From Zygnema circumcarinatum (lineage: Eukaryota; Streptophyta; Zygnematophyceae; Zygnematales; Zygnemataceae): a stretch of DNA of 64,000 bases. The notes under the pieces were generated by a model, which saw only the letters and a list, made by a program, of their open reading frames with translations, was not told the origin of the DNA and ran no database searches. Positions 1-12,600 of the stretch are shown here, piece after piece (position 1 is the first letter of the stretch; every line of letters starts with the position of its first letter). A program made the translations under genes and the position numbers. The DNA lies in contig CM074807.1 in NCBI GenBank assembly GCA_037447605.1, positions 3,060,133 to 3,124,132 of the forward strand, given 5' to 3'.

Positions 1-309
1 CGGTGGGAACATCTTCAGGATCCCTACGTCTTCCGCTGCGCGTACCTCTGAATCCCCCGGATCCTGGCTCTATGCTGCAGGCAGACCCACAGAACCAACC
101 CAACCCTTCATTAGTTTCAGCACGGACGCGCGTGTGGCCGTACAGCACCTGCAGCTAGCTCAGCAGTCTTTGTTTAACCCCACTTATCTTGTGCTACAGG
201 GTCCTCATATTTTCCACCCTGGTTCCGGGCAAAATGAGGCGAAAACATTAAATTTGCATATATAAGGTTCGTGTTACGAATAGACGGGCGGTATTATGTT
301 AGAGTTCAT

Positions 310-480
310 GTTTAACCGTACGTATCGTACCCTACCGTATCGTATCGTACTGTATCATTTAACATCGTATCGTATCGTGACATATCGTGACGCTTACACT
401 GTCGTACATACTGTCGTCATCCAGCCATCGGGGAGTTTCGTATCGTATTGACCGTATCGTATCGTATCTTATCGTATCGA
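310..480. repeat. CGTAT/CGTAC-rich simple sequence
   Basis: Words such as CGTATCGTAT and CGTACTGTAT recur irregularly, giving a degenerate pentamer repeat. The same GTAC-rich flavour reappears near 57170-57215 and 57960-57990. Confidence 0.6.
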
Positions 481-565
481 AGTCAAGAAGACGGGGAGAA
501 GAGCGAGCGCCTCTTACGGCGGCACGAGCGGGGAGATTAGGTGCGATTTGCGTAAGCCCGTAACG

Positions 566-621
566 GCTAGTACAGATAGTACGGACAGTACGAACAGTAC
601 GAGCAGTACGAGCAGTACGGC
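566..621. repeat. 9-bp tandem repeat AGTACGARC, about six copies
   Basis: Successive units read AGTACAGAT, AGTACGGAC, AGTACGAAC, AGTACGAGC, AGTACGAGC and AGTACGGCT. The conserved core is AGTACG. Translation on the plus strand gives a Ser/Thr-rich repeat that I consider non-coding. Confidence 0.8.
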
Positions 622-822
622 TAACACAAGTTACCGTACAAAAAAGTGGTTTCGGCAAAATTGGGGCGAAAATATTGAGGACGCACTCCTTGGGGTGGTA
701 AATACGAGGACCCCCCACTGTATACTTTCCGTACCTTCAGCCGTACCGTTTTTTAAAATATTATATTCTTTTTTGGGCCGATTTGAATTGCTCAATGCAG
801 TCACGTCACGGGGCACGAAAAA

Positions 823-863
823 GGGGCATGCCCCCCCCCCAAGGGGGGGGGGGCACGTGCCCC
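823..863. repeat. C10/G11 inverted repeat with GGGG..CCCC ends
   Basis: GGGGCATG is followed by ten C, AA, eleven G and CACGTGCCCC. The two arms are almost perfect inverted complements, so the stretch can form a hairpin. The G run could also form a quadruplex. A CACGTG palindrome sits in the right arm at 854-859, about 160 bp before the PRA1 start codon. Confidence 0.7.
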
Positions 864-1020
864 TGGGCACGGGTCGGAGGGGGACCGTGCCCCCAACCCT
901 AGCGCCAACACTGAACGCAATGGGCCAGGCATGCCATGGATGACATTACATCATGTCTGCGCGGGATGCGGTAGGCTAGAAGCTTTTGCGTGAAAGTGGA
1001 GCTGGAAACTGTCGGCAGCC

Positions 1021-2641
1021 ATGGCGTCCAAGTCTCTCTTCAGGGAGAATCCGCTCTCCCTTTCGATGTCAGAAGCTGCATTCGACGAATGGCTGCTGCA
1101 AACGTGCGCGAGAGGGGATCCAAGGATCGTGGCTCGTTTAAAAGCGTCTGCATATCAGGCTGATCCCCAATCAAAGTCTTTTTTTGGCCGGCTTTGGAGC
1201 CGAATCCGACTTCCTCGCTTGTACTTGCTTGTAGACGACCTTTTCAAAGATCCTCTTCCCTGGACTACAGATTTCTTAGACTGTGGCCGTGGTCTTGGCT
1301 GCACATACTCCACACCAAGGTCATGGGAAGCTGCAATGTGCCGTATAGAAAGTAACGTGGAGCGATATCCAGGAAACTACGTCCGCCTTGCATTCATCGT
1401 TTTGCTGTGTGTGCTGTAAGTGCACTTCGCGAGGACACCAATTCCGGCGTTTTTAAGTGTCTTGCTTTGTTAAATAACCAACACTTACGATCGACTTAAG
1501 TTTAAGCCAGGCTCATCAAGCTGCAGGCAAGTAGATAGGTAGTGAATCAGCGAGGTGCATCAGTGCAAGGTGTGGTATTAATATCTTTCAACCGACCGAG
1601 AGGTGACCGCAGGAGGTAGAGTTGGAGGAGCTTCTTCCTCAGAGCCTGTCTATAGAACGTTCACAATTGCTTCTGACAACACAGCTGAGGAAAACAATGA
1701 CTCTGGTTTTATTCAGGATGTTTTGGAATCCCCGTTACATGACAGCTTTAAGAGGTTTTGTTTTTATTTTCCATCAAGTGCTTCCCCTCACTGGTCTATG
1801 ACTTTGCCGTTCTGAGCAGGTACAAGCGGCCTTTGGCATTACTTGGTATACTGGTGGCTTTAAAGATGTCGGATTCACTTTTAAAGTATACTCGGGGGAC
1901 GGAGAGAGACAGCACGAAGGAGTCTTTCATCTTTCGTACTACCTCGTGGTTGGCAAAGCTTGGTAATTTGCGTACTTTTCCACCACCTTTCCTGTTCTGA
2001 TGAACATTTTGATTTTCAAACGCAGAACATTCCTTTGTTTGTCATAGGAATCGGATGAGATGTGCCCAACTGATGAACTGTGCATATCAAAGGATTTGTG
2101 CCATACTAGCTGCATGAACCCGAACACCTGCTGACACAGTATTGTCTCTACAGGTGTTTGGTTGGTTCTTTTGTACTGTAAAGTGCTTCCAACCCTCATT
2201 CTGGCCGCCCTCCTTAGTGTTTTAGGTGAGTTTTCAATTGTGCAAAGCCCTCGCTTTCAGTCTCCCATATTTAGGCAGCCTAAAAAAATATAATCTGTTG
2301 ATGGAGGACGTTTTCATGGGGGACTTGATGTACCTTTATCCTTCGACTTTCTTCGTGACAGTGATATGGATTATGATAACCCTTAGCTAGTCCATCCCGT
2401 GACCACTGCTGCGATTGAAAGAACATGAACAGTCTAAACCTTCAATGCTAGCAGTGTTCGCTTTTGTTTTGTCATCCAATCCTACAGAGAATTGGTGTTG
2501 GTCCTAAACGCTCTTTGCTCTTGCACTCTTTTTGCTGTGGCAGTTGTTTTTGTCCATGGCGCTTTTAGGGATCCTGCTACATGGCCCTCGGCGTCTCAAC
2601 CACAAGACAATCGGACACATAGAAGAGGGCATGCAACCTAA
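1021..2641 (+). CDS. PRA1.H-like: PRA1-family protein, PRA1.H-like (4 exons)
   Basis: PRA1 proteins are small four-helix membrane proteins of the ER, Golgi and endosomes that bind prenylated Rab GTPases and act in vesicle traffic. The exons are 1021-1415, 1820-1962, 2154-2225 and 2544-2641, all GT-AG, with phases 2, 1 and 1, giving 235 aa. Arabidopsis PRA1.H is about 240 aa. Family signatures are NPLSLSM near the start, PWTTDFLD around residue 81, then a hydrophobic pair split by the first intron (LAFIVLLCVL-YKRPLALLGILVAL). A second hydrophobic stretch crosses the third junction and ends in VHGAFR, matching the HAGFR of PRA1.H. The start ATG is in good context (gcagccATGG). Another frame of the last exon is also hydrophobic but breaks the splice phase. 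Confidence 0.85.
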
Positions 2642-3623
2642 AGGTGCCTACAAAGCAATAACGAATTCACATGTCCAATTTTGTTTCTATCCGACCTGGC
2701 TGTAGTGAGAGCAAATAACCGCATACGACCTGCGGCGGAGATTTCTGTCAGCGGTTTTCCGACGTGACTGGAGCTCCAGCGAAAATTCCATCAAATTTTT
2801 ACTTCCAGCACTAGATCTTTTTGTTGTAGGAGGGGAGGACAGGAGCCTTCGGCTTGCGCAGCTTGGTTCTGCTGGATGCCCCAGCAGACAGCAGCATTGT
2901 AGGAGCACTGGATGATGTATATTTTGTAAATGATTTTAATTGCTTGAATCTCCATCTACCTTTTCTACATATTGGATGGACGTTAATTGGAACTTGACCG
3001 GTTCCATTCTTCGCGGCTGTTTCTAAGGCCTGAAGCGTTGTTGAGCTTAGCCTAGAAGTAGCTTTCCGCTCTTAGCTTTTTTATTTTGTCCTTGGGTCCT
3101 TTGTGACCAGTTCGTCGTGGTTCCCCATGCTGAGTTTGTCCATGTACATTTGATGGCATCATCGCCATCGTGAGACCAACGCCACATCCTTTCCCTTTTC
3201 TATGAAGGCTTTGTACATCATCGCCTGCAGCTCTGTTTGTGTCAGGTACAGTATCGTACGGTGTTTTATAAGGAAGGCACACAAGAGAAGAAAGATAGGA
3301 GAGAAAAATTTGCAGAAAGAAGAAAGAAAGCGTTGCGCTAGAGAACACTGTGAAACTGAGCTCGTCGAAGGAAAAAAAAAAAAAAAAATCACTGTACACT
3401 CGCCAGCTTCTGCTACCGTACGTTGGTACCTGCAAGGCTCCTGTCAGCTAAAAGCAGGTCGTACCTTTATGAACGAGATTCCTGCTAGAGCAGGGAGAGC
3501 GTACGGACGTACGATCGCGCGCAGCATCGCGTTTGAATGGGCCGTTTGTAGTCGAGAGGAGGCGGGAAGGCAAGGTCCCCCCGCCTTGCGCCTGCAGCAG
3601 AAGCTTTGCAAGCAGGAGCAGCC
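2642..3623. other. Intergenic DNA between the PRA1 and helicase genes
   Basis: This stretch must hold the 3' UTR of the first gene and the promoter and 5' UTR of the second. An open frame at 3202-3771 runs into the helicase start region in another frame, and I do not treat it as a gene. An A16 run lies at 3372-3387. No clear TATA box is visible. Confidence 0.5.
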
Positions 3624-6600
3624 ATGGATGCCGAGGCGTGCCATAGCGAGTGGGACCTCAGCATGGCGGAACTTGACCGGCTCGAGAGAGAGGCGCTCAT
3701 GCAGGCGGAGGAGCGTCGCAAGTCGGGGGCTGAAGCGTGCTCCCGGCCTGCTCCAAATGGGGAAAGGTTAACGAGAAGGGGTCCTAGACAGGGGGCGGCT
3801 CGGGGAACGACTCAATCGCGATTTGTGAGAAGGGAGACGCAGGATGGAGATTCTGATGCTTTAACGGTCCATGTTCGTGAATTTCGGGATGGAAGGATTG
3901 CAACAAAGTCACCTTACAATGAGGTTAGTTCAGGAAATTGATCTTTTTTTTTTGCGAACATGGGTTAATCTTTGCTTACACACTACTGAAACCATTATCG
4001 CTTGCTTTCATTGCAGACACTGGTAGCTGTGTTGAAGTCAGTTCCTGAGCATGAGTGGAACTCCGATGAAAGGTGAGGCTATGCCGACAGTTCACAAAGA
4101 CGCGCTTCTTCCCTATATTTTTAGTGTTATTCTGCTTTCTAGCACCACCACTTAATTGTTTTTTTTTTTATCGTGCTGTCTAGTCCCGCTTTCCTTAAAG
4201 TTTCTGGAGCTTTGATACAGGATGTGGACTTTTCCAGAAGGACGTCTGGATGAACTTCTTGATGCCTTAGCGAGTGCTCCTCAGCTCTCTGTGAAAGTAA
4301 GCTACAAGTTCCACAGTTTCGTGCAGGGTTTCAACGTTTCCAGAAAGGCTTTATGGTTATTTGAGGCACTTGAAAGCTTTATAAATTGTCTACAATGGAC
4401 ATATGTTTTAATCAGCAAGACAATGGGCCTAACTTGAAAACCTGTTGTTTATTTTTTGTTGAGGTAACAGGTGAACCTTCAAGTGTCATCAGCTGGTGAG
4501 CTACGATCCTGGGCTTTGATTGACGGATTTTGTATCCTACACAAAGAATTCTGGTTGCATAGGTGATTGCCGCTGTAATGTCTATGCTTCACAGCTTAAT
4601 TCTGTGCCTTAAGGGGAACATTACTGATAGGCAGCCTTGGACTGGGGAAGTGCTCACAGGAGTGCAAAGGGACCGGCCTAAACAGTTTTATCAAAGAGCG
4701 AATAACGATAACATGCCAGAAGGATCAGCAAGAGGGAGCACCTTTATTGCTCCACCGACTGCTGTCAGGGGGAAAACTGCTGCCCATCAAAGTTCTATAT
4801 ATACTATAACTTTATACGAGGTTGGAAGTCGAATTGCTGCTAAGGCTTCCTATAATGAGGTGAGCAAAAAATACTATTGTCGCCCATTCACATAGTTATT
4901 GACAACTGTAATAGTCTGATATAGACAATCTAGCACCGAAATATCCTATCCCAGCCAGTTCGCCATCTCAAGGCTGTATTCGAATGGACCAGCTTTTTGA
5001 AGAGGTCATATTAGGATTTCTTGGCAATCCACGGATAGCGCATAGCATCTTGATTCTTAAGGGACACAAAGCAGCCTTTTTTTCATTACGAATTTTTTGA
5101 ATTTTAGACTTTCTAAGAGAGATTAAATCAAAAGCTATTCCGGGACCTGAGCCATCTGGTCCGTCGAGTGGGTTCGTAGTTGTGTTCCAATAAGACTTGA
5201 CCTGCCATGAAACGAGCATGTGCTTATGACAATGTGCATAGCCAATCCTCCAATCCCTACCCTGAAGATTGTCTTTTGGCAGTCTTTGAACATCAAGTTA
5301 GCAGCAAGTATGTGGGGGGTCTGGCTTTTTCCTGTGGCACACGTCCTCGCGATCATTTTGCTACACTCTCTTCATTGACCAAATTGACGTTTTCCCCAAT
5401 TGCGCGCATGCTTTTTGCTCTGCCCAGAAACAACCCTTCCTGCACCTTAACTCATTTAATGGAATTCAGGTTCTCTAAATGTTCATCTCTATAACATGAC
5501 GTGGGCATTTTGCAATGCACAGGGTTTCAAACAAGCATGCCAATCGATTCTTCAGCGCTCATGGGATACAACAGAAAGGTTAGGTGCTGGCAGGTGCTTG
5601 TGCCTTCAGGAGAGTCTCGTCAACTTTATTATCAGAATAATATGTCAATCCTCAGTTGTGGAGACTTTTCTCTCACAAGGAAAACTTGTTTCGTTTGTAT
5701 CTGGATGTTTGGGCATTTCAACTGAAAGCTGGCTTTTTGGCGGAGTCTTTTTAGGGCATGGACCTTTCCGCAACTGCAGTTGGAGACGGCACTTCAAGCG
5801 TTTTCAAGCATTCCCAACGTCACCATTCAGGCATGATATCCTTGACAGATAGCAGTGTGTTTCATCAAGAAGATCCTTCTTTTGTGCTGCAAACGAAGAC
5901 ATGCCTCTTACGGCCAATTTACTTACTTTTTTTGGAAGATGATGATAACAGTTCGATGTGAAGCCGCCATTGGAGCTGCCAGCTGGCTTTAAAGGAATCA
6001 ATCATGATGGACGTTCTGCTCTGGAACAAGAGCTTCCTTCTCACAACACTACAATCTCTGAACCAGGTATTGCCAATCGTTGACAATTGCTCTCTGCGCT
6101 TTTCTTGTAGTTATGGAGTTGCTTATGAGGGCAACAAATTTCTGTGCTGAGAAATTTGGTGATCGCACAATAGCTGTTGCCAGTACATTGAGTTTGGCGT
6201 TCCCATTAAGGACTGGGTAAAGGGCCAATGTGGGCTCAGATGGAAATAGAGGAAAGGCAGATTGGATGGAGCTACCATCGAAGCACATGCAGACATCCTC
6301 GGACTCATGTCCAGACTTGAATTCACAACCTTCCAGTTCCCAGGAAGGAGAGCGAGCACACGGGCCCACCGTTTGCAACGTAAAGCTGATGCCACAGAGC
6401 TCTGGGGACATTGCTGCATTGTTCTCCTATTACTCGGTGCGTCCCTGAGCCTTCATTCTGATCAGAGGGCCTTGTGCATTTAGCATCTTTGCTTTCGTCG
6501 CAGTTTCTGAGTTTAAAGCCACTTAATTGCTGAAAATTCTTGAAACTTGTGCTTAAGGACTGCCGATGGTTACTGTTAAAAAGGCTGAGAATAGAAGGTC

Positions 6601-9600
6601 CTTCATTAAATGTATGGAGCGAGTGAACTGTCAGTTAACCCCTACATCTGCAGGAGCAGTTTTCTAATGGCGTTCAGAGTTCAATATTGGTCAGCTATGC
6701 ACACATTTGGCAGAATTCCTCATTTGAATACATGCTTAGGACATTAACGGACATTGGCCCCTCTCATCAGCATGTCCAAGGCCGTGCTGAGGATTTGTAA
6801 AGGATTGACATTCTCCTTCTTGGGCTGGTCTTTGCTGAAAGCTTCATCCCCTTGTTATTATAGCGTTTCCTTTACAAACCATAACGTTTGGCCGGATGCA
6901 TTGAGCGGACAAGGTGGTATACAAAAGACTAAGTCTAGTCTGCCACTTGCTGTCCATACGATGGTCTTTTTTAGCTCATGACCAAATGTTTGCGTCTTGT
7001 CCAGCTAACTTATTTGAGCGTTATTTGAAGGATTCTCTATACAGGGTGATGTGGCTAGGCTGCTCTTTTGTTTAAGAAAAAAAGTTAATACTGAATGCCA
7101 ACTACTGATTTCCATTGTTCTTTGTGCAGCCATTAGTAGAGAAGATGAGGTCAATACCTGGGGCCGAGTGGAATCTAAAGGCCAAGTAAGGACCATCAAC
7201 TATTATGTGCGACTTGGTGCTTGATTTTGTCATTTCTATGTTCTTAACGTTTTATGAATTATGGTCGTGCAGCCTACATGGTTCATAAACCTCTATAACT
7301 TGCTCTATGGAGAGAAATGGAGATATATAGATCTCCACTAGTTTCAGTCGGTTTCTTCTGTCTGACTTCAATTAGAAAGAGCAGCAGTTGCAACAATTAC
7401 TGAAGAAGTTACTTCTTCTTGTTGCAGGCATTGGACCTTTCCCGTATCTTCGCTGGCAGTGGCAATCACGACTATGAATGCAACTCGAGGAGTAAAGGTG
7501 AGAAGAGCAAAGTACCTTAGCTTCTACCGATCCTGGCGAATGCCGGACATCAGCGCTACTGTTAGTATGAGGGGTGCTCCTGAGAAAGAAAAGAGAACGC
7601 TACTGTGTGTCTATTGAATTGCGATCCTGCACGTTTTATATGCAGGCTAGCAAACAAAACAAGAATTCGCATTTGACTTGTGCATAGAAATTTGGAATTG
7701 TACATAGGTGCAACGATTGGAGCCCTTGGTCCTGCGAGCAATGCAAGTATCGGCTGCGAGGCCTGATGACTCCGGTAAGGACTGTACTGCCTCAGTTGAA
7801 CTTTACTCTGCTTACGAACATCGTCGACTCTGTAATTATTGTTATGAGGCCTTTGGGAGAGAGAGTGAAAGAGCAATTGGTGGCATGCCTGGGGGTACAG
7901 CGCTCTATGCAAACATGCCAGTGGAGTTGGAAAAGCGACTGCTTCCTTTCCAGCGGGAGGGCATTAAGTGCGTTTCTCTGCAGCACTTACAGCCGCTGAC
8001 TGCTTTGACTTCTTCTGGAAACGATGCATTCGGCTCAGCAATGTCCGGGATTACTTGTTGTTCGTACTTGCAGCTCTACTTTCTCTTGTATGTGTGATTT
8101 TAGAATAAACGGACGAGAAGATTGACATGGAAAGAAAGGTTGAAAAGTGCAGGTTTGCTCTCAAGAAGGGCGGACGAGCGTTGTTTGCAGATGAAATGGT
8201 GGACATCACAAACCCTTCCTTGCACTGATGCACTTTGTTTGCCTGAAAGTCTAATGGACAATACATGAGCAATAAAAGCTGAAGAGCCTGTCTAGAATAA
8301 CCGTTTTTCAACCCCAGCAAATAGAAGCAAATGCTGAAGTTGGGCCGCACCGACTTCTCTCCAAAGTTTGTTCTCAAAAGAGAGTGCATTGCAGCTTGGA
8401 GTTGAAGGAGAACAGAAAGCTTCTAACTCTCAGTGTCAGGGGGATTGGGATGCTCGTTTCGCCACAGGGACTGGGGAAAACTCTGCAGGTAAGCTGAATG
8501 AGTAGGTTGGAGAAAACAGAGGCTTGCAATTGTTTTTTTCTGTTCAAATTGCACCCATCAACCCCTAGCACTGTCTACGAAGAAGGTTTTGAGAACTTCG
8601 TCGTATAGGTTACAAAGATCGGGAAAATGTGATTTTCATTGAGCTATTCCCCTCGTATTGCGCATGTCAGGCGATCAGCATTGCAATGTGCTACCGAGAG
8701 GAGTGGCCTGTATTGGTGCTCGTCCCGTCTGCCCTGCGGTTACAGTGGGCAATGGTAAGGTCCAACCCATAGACAACTCCAACGTCATTCATGAATATCT
8801 GTGAATGCCAAAAAATAAAGAAATGCAAAAAAAGAACGAGAGATTTTAGTTACTTATTTCTCTTACTTGAAGTTTCTGTCTTCACTGGGCTAACTATTGT
8901 GGCTCTCATTTGGAGGCTTACAGGCCATACATCAATGGCTGCATCCTGCGGTTCTCCCAGGAGACATAACGGTAAACTGATAGTAGTCCCCCTGAACCGC
9001 AAAGCTTCTAAGCTGCTGTGCATGTATATAGGAGCGTACTCAACGCAGTCATGTTTAAAGCATGGGTCCATTTGAGACTTTTTGCATACATATAAACAAC
9101 GGTTGACCTGATTTTGGCATACCTTACGTTTGTAACGCTTGGCAGCTTGTGATGCCCGCTGCGACGAAGCTTCGGGAAGGCTTTGCAGTTGTGAAATCTG
9201 TCGCGGAGGAGGTGTCGGAGTTGGAGGGACTCTTCTGTGTATTGTCTTATGATGCGGCACACAAGCTTCCTGCTAATGCTGAGTTCAAGGTAACTCCAAC
9301 CTGGTAGAGGAGACGAACATGCGTAACCAACCAAGAAACTGTGCTGAATGTACAGTAGTTGAAAAGCGGAACTTTATGTGCTATAGCGACCGTGGGTTGT
9401 GGGCAGAAGTGTTGTTATGCACATTAATTTTTGGTTGGGAGAACGTTTCCTTTGCGCAAAGCTCCGCAAGTATCTGCCGCATTATGAATTGTCAACTCAA
9501 ATATGACAGAGGTGTCTTGTCTTTCGGGTTAGAATCAAGCAGTATATGGGCAATAAAAACTGTATCACATCCTGTACTTGTCTTCCTTTGAGCAAGAGTA

Positions 9601-12600
9601 ATGCCTGATTAAGGGATATCACCTCCTTAATTGAGCTGAACTGCGAATTCTGTTGGCCCGTGAGTCGCTTCGGCCACCTTACCCACTGTGTATATTGCAA
9701 GCGTAGCATCAGACTTCAACCATTGCATGCGGGCTTTGGGGGACTACTGTCCGTACAGGTGGTGATAGCGGACGAGGCCCACTATCTGAAGAGCCCAAAG
9801 GCAAGACGAACCACAGCGAGCTTAACTTTTCTACAGGCATGGCAACGGACCTTAATTCCAATTATATATATTCTGTGATACGTTCACTTCTACAGACTCT
9901 TTTCCAGCAGTCATCGTCTTGTGGTACGGAAACAGCTTTAGATGACGGCAGCATGGGCCTTCTGATTCGCTGTGGTTTGCTCTAAACTTCACGTTATTAG
10001 CTTCCAATTAGCTCCGACTAATTTCAATGAACGATGGTGGGCGGAGGGAGGAGTGGATTCACAGTCCATAGTACGGGGTCTTAATGTTAATGTGCTGACT
10101 GCAGAAGGCGAAAAGGGCGATATTGCTGACAGGCACGCCCGCCTTGAACCGACCCATTGAACTCTTCACCCTGGTGAGCATGTCCATCTGCTGCAAATCC
10201 GTTCGCCAAAAACCACGAGTGGAGCCCTGTGCTTGTTTCTGCTCTGTTTTATGACGCTTGCTGTCAATGGCTGTAAATGCAGCTGAAAGCTTTACACCCA
10301 GCAGTATTCTCCGACATGAAGGAGTATGGCAACCGATACTGCGCGAGCCGGGTAAGGGCAATCTCTGCTCTTTCAGGCATATCTGTAAAGTACTCTGTGG
10401 ATGCTCCTGGAAAATTTCTCGATTCAAATGAATCTGCAAAGATCTTCGTTTCACCTCTGTCAATCCAAGACATGCAGAATTTTCGACCGGCAGACGTTTG
10501 AACGCACTGCCCCTTCATGCCTGCTGGGGTGTGCAGGAAACTTCGTGGCATAAGAAGTTTGGAAAGTACAGAGGGTGCAGTCATCCTGAAGAGCTTCACG
10601 CCCTTGTGAAGAGCACTGTCATGGTCCGCCGCTTAAAGGCGGAGGTGCTGCCCCAACTGCCTCCCAAACGCCGGCAGCAGGTGGGCTATAGACAAAGGAC
10701 GGCCGAAGATGTCGTCTGTTATGCAAAGATGGGAGTGATGAGGGCGAACTTGCAAGCTGGGAAGAGTTGATAATGAGGATAAGCCTCTTTTTTGGTTTCT
10801 TGTTTGACTTCTGGAAACCTATTTCCGTCGCCTTGACGTCCCGTTCCTGTGTTCTGTAAGCAGTTGACCTATGTTGCGAAGGAAATAAGACGTTCCCATC
10901 ACAGATACTCCGAGCTATCCTCTTTTTGTTTTACCTTCCGCCAGCGTAGACGCGACTGTCTTGTATTTGGCCTGGAAATACGTGCTTGTGATACTTAACC
11001 ATTTCTGAATGCGAGGTTCGGGTCAGCATGCAGATAGTTGCGAACTTCTACTAAGGAGCTTATGAACTTATGTGCTTTTTCAGGTCCTTCTCTCATTGGA
11101 TGCCACGTCAATGCGTCCCATTCAAGCGCTCATGCAAAAGGCAGGTCTCCTCACCTGTTTGAGGATTCGCTTAATCAATCCCGAGGCAGACTTTGTATGC
11201 TATCAGAGAATGTTGGTTTGAGATAGTGTTTGTGACTGAATACCGAATTCGAATCCAACTCCATGCAATTTGAAGTGTGTGCTTCTGACTTAGATTATCT
11301 CCATATCTAGTGCTCTTTTTTTCTATTGCAAGAGTGCTGAAGGGGGGAGCAAACCACACTCTGTGGGGTGAGTTGGGGGTTTGGGGCGCAAGCAGATGAA
11401 GGAATTGAAAGCGCGGATGACTCGAGAGAAGGAGAACCTTGAGCTTGCAAACGAGGAGAGAACTCTCATGTCCAAAGTAATGTGACAGTGAGCAGAGGAG
11501 AGAGAGAGAAAAATAAAAGGAAGGCAGAGGTCTTTTTGGAAGCTGCTTGCGGCTTTGTATCCTCTGCCTTTGGATGTTATCTTCAATGACGGATGTTTGG
11601 GCATATGTAATTCAGATGTACATGGAAACTGCTTCAGCCAAGATAATGGCTGTCGGGGAGTACTTGGAGACACTTTTAGAGGTAAGGAGGTTTCAGGTGA
11701 TACTAATAGGATAGGTGGAAATGGCCAAACTTGTTGCTTGTGTGTTCTTTTTAAGCTCTAATTCTTGACTGTCTTATGAAAACTTCTTGTTTCACATGAG
11801 GAGGCTTCAATGGATGCTGGGAGGGGGCAGGGAGACTGTAAGTTTTTGGTTTTTGCCCACCATCAGGTGCTCCTGGACGGCATTGAGGCGAAAGTGAAGG
11901 TATGGGAACTGAATTCTGAAGCCTTTCTGATCAAACTTTACAGTAACTGCTCAACGAATAGAGACGGGTGGGGCGCAATTTCATCTTATTTTAGACTATA
12001 TTGGAAGTTTCTATATTAGTTGCTGTCACTATGGTATGTTCGAGTTGCCTGAAGTAGTGAACCTATCATTCTTAGTTCAGCAAAGGCAGCTCTGAGCCTT
12101 CATTCACAGGAAGGGGAATGCTCAAAGGCTAACATGTTCCTTTCAATTTTCACAGTCGGAACTCAGTTCAATGCCAGTTCCGGACTCAATGGTTTGAATT
12201 TCTTATCTCTGCTTCTGCACAAAACATTCTGTGTTTGTAAGCAGGAACTTGTGAAATACATTCGCATTGATGGCAAGACTCCCCATGAAACTCGACCCGG
12301 ACTGGTTGAATCTTTTCAGCAAGATGTCGACGTTCGCGTTGCTTTGGTGCAGCCATCCCCCAGACTCACCTTTTTCTGCTCTAAAAACCCATATAGGTTC
12401 ACAGGAAGGTCCTTCCTTCAATGTCTTCTTCATCAAAAGTCAATCCATCTGCTCTTATTGCATGCACAAGTATATCCCTGAACAGAGGAGTCTTTTCTCG
12501 GACTCTGGGGGGGATGCAGCTGAGCATTATGACAACGGGTGTGGGCATCACACTGACTGCAGCGAGTGCAGTAGTTTTTGCGGAGATGGCATGGACTCCG

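Larger units (their letters stand above)
1..1020. other. Intergenic DNA upstream of the PRA1 gene
   Basis: I see no convincing gene here. The stretch at about 310-480 is dense in CGTAT/CGTAC words. A run of 9-bp units lies at 566-621 and a C-run/G-run inverted repeat at 823-863. An open frame at 548-943 exists only because these repeats lack stop codons. The rest, including the first 250 bases, shows nothing I can name. Confidence 0.6.

Noticed and set aside
548-943. 131-codon frame upstream of PRA1
   Set aside because: It consists of 9-bp repeats, a C/G run and no conserved features.
2544-2705. Alternative frame of the last PRA1 exon giving a hydrophobic, longer tail
   Set aside because: It does not fit the splice phase; the chosen frame does and gives the family-like VHGAFR ending.
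3202-3771. 189-codon plus-strand frame before the helicase
   Set aside because: Basic low-complexity composition, and it overlaps the helicase start in another frame, which carries the recognisable family sequence.
4471-4495. Possible 25-nt exon between helicase exons 3 and 4
   Set aside because: It would put exon 4 into a frame with an early stop; direct joining of 4296 to 4563 keeps phase 0.
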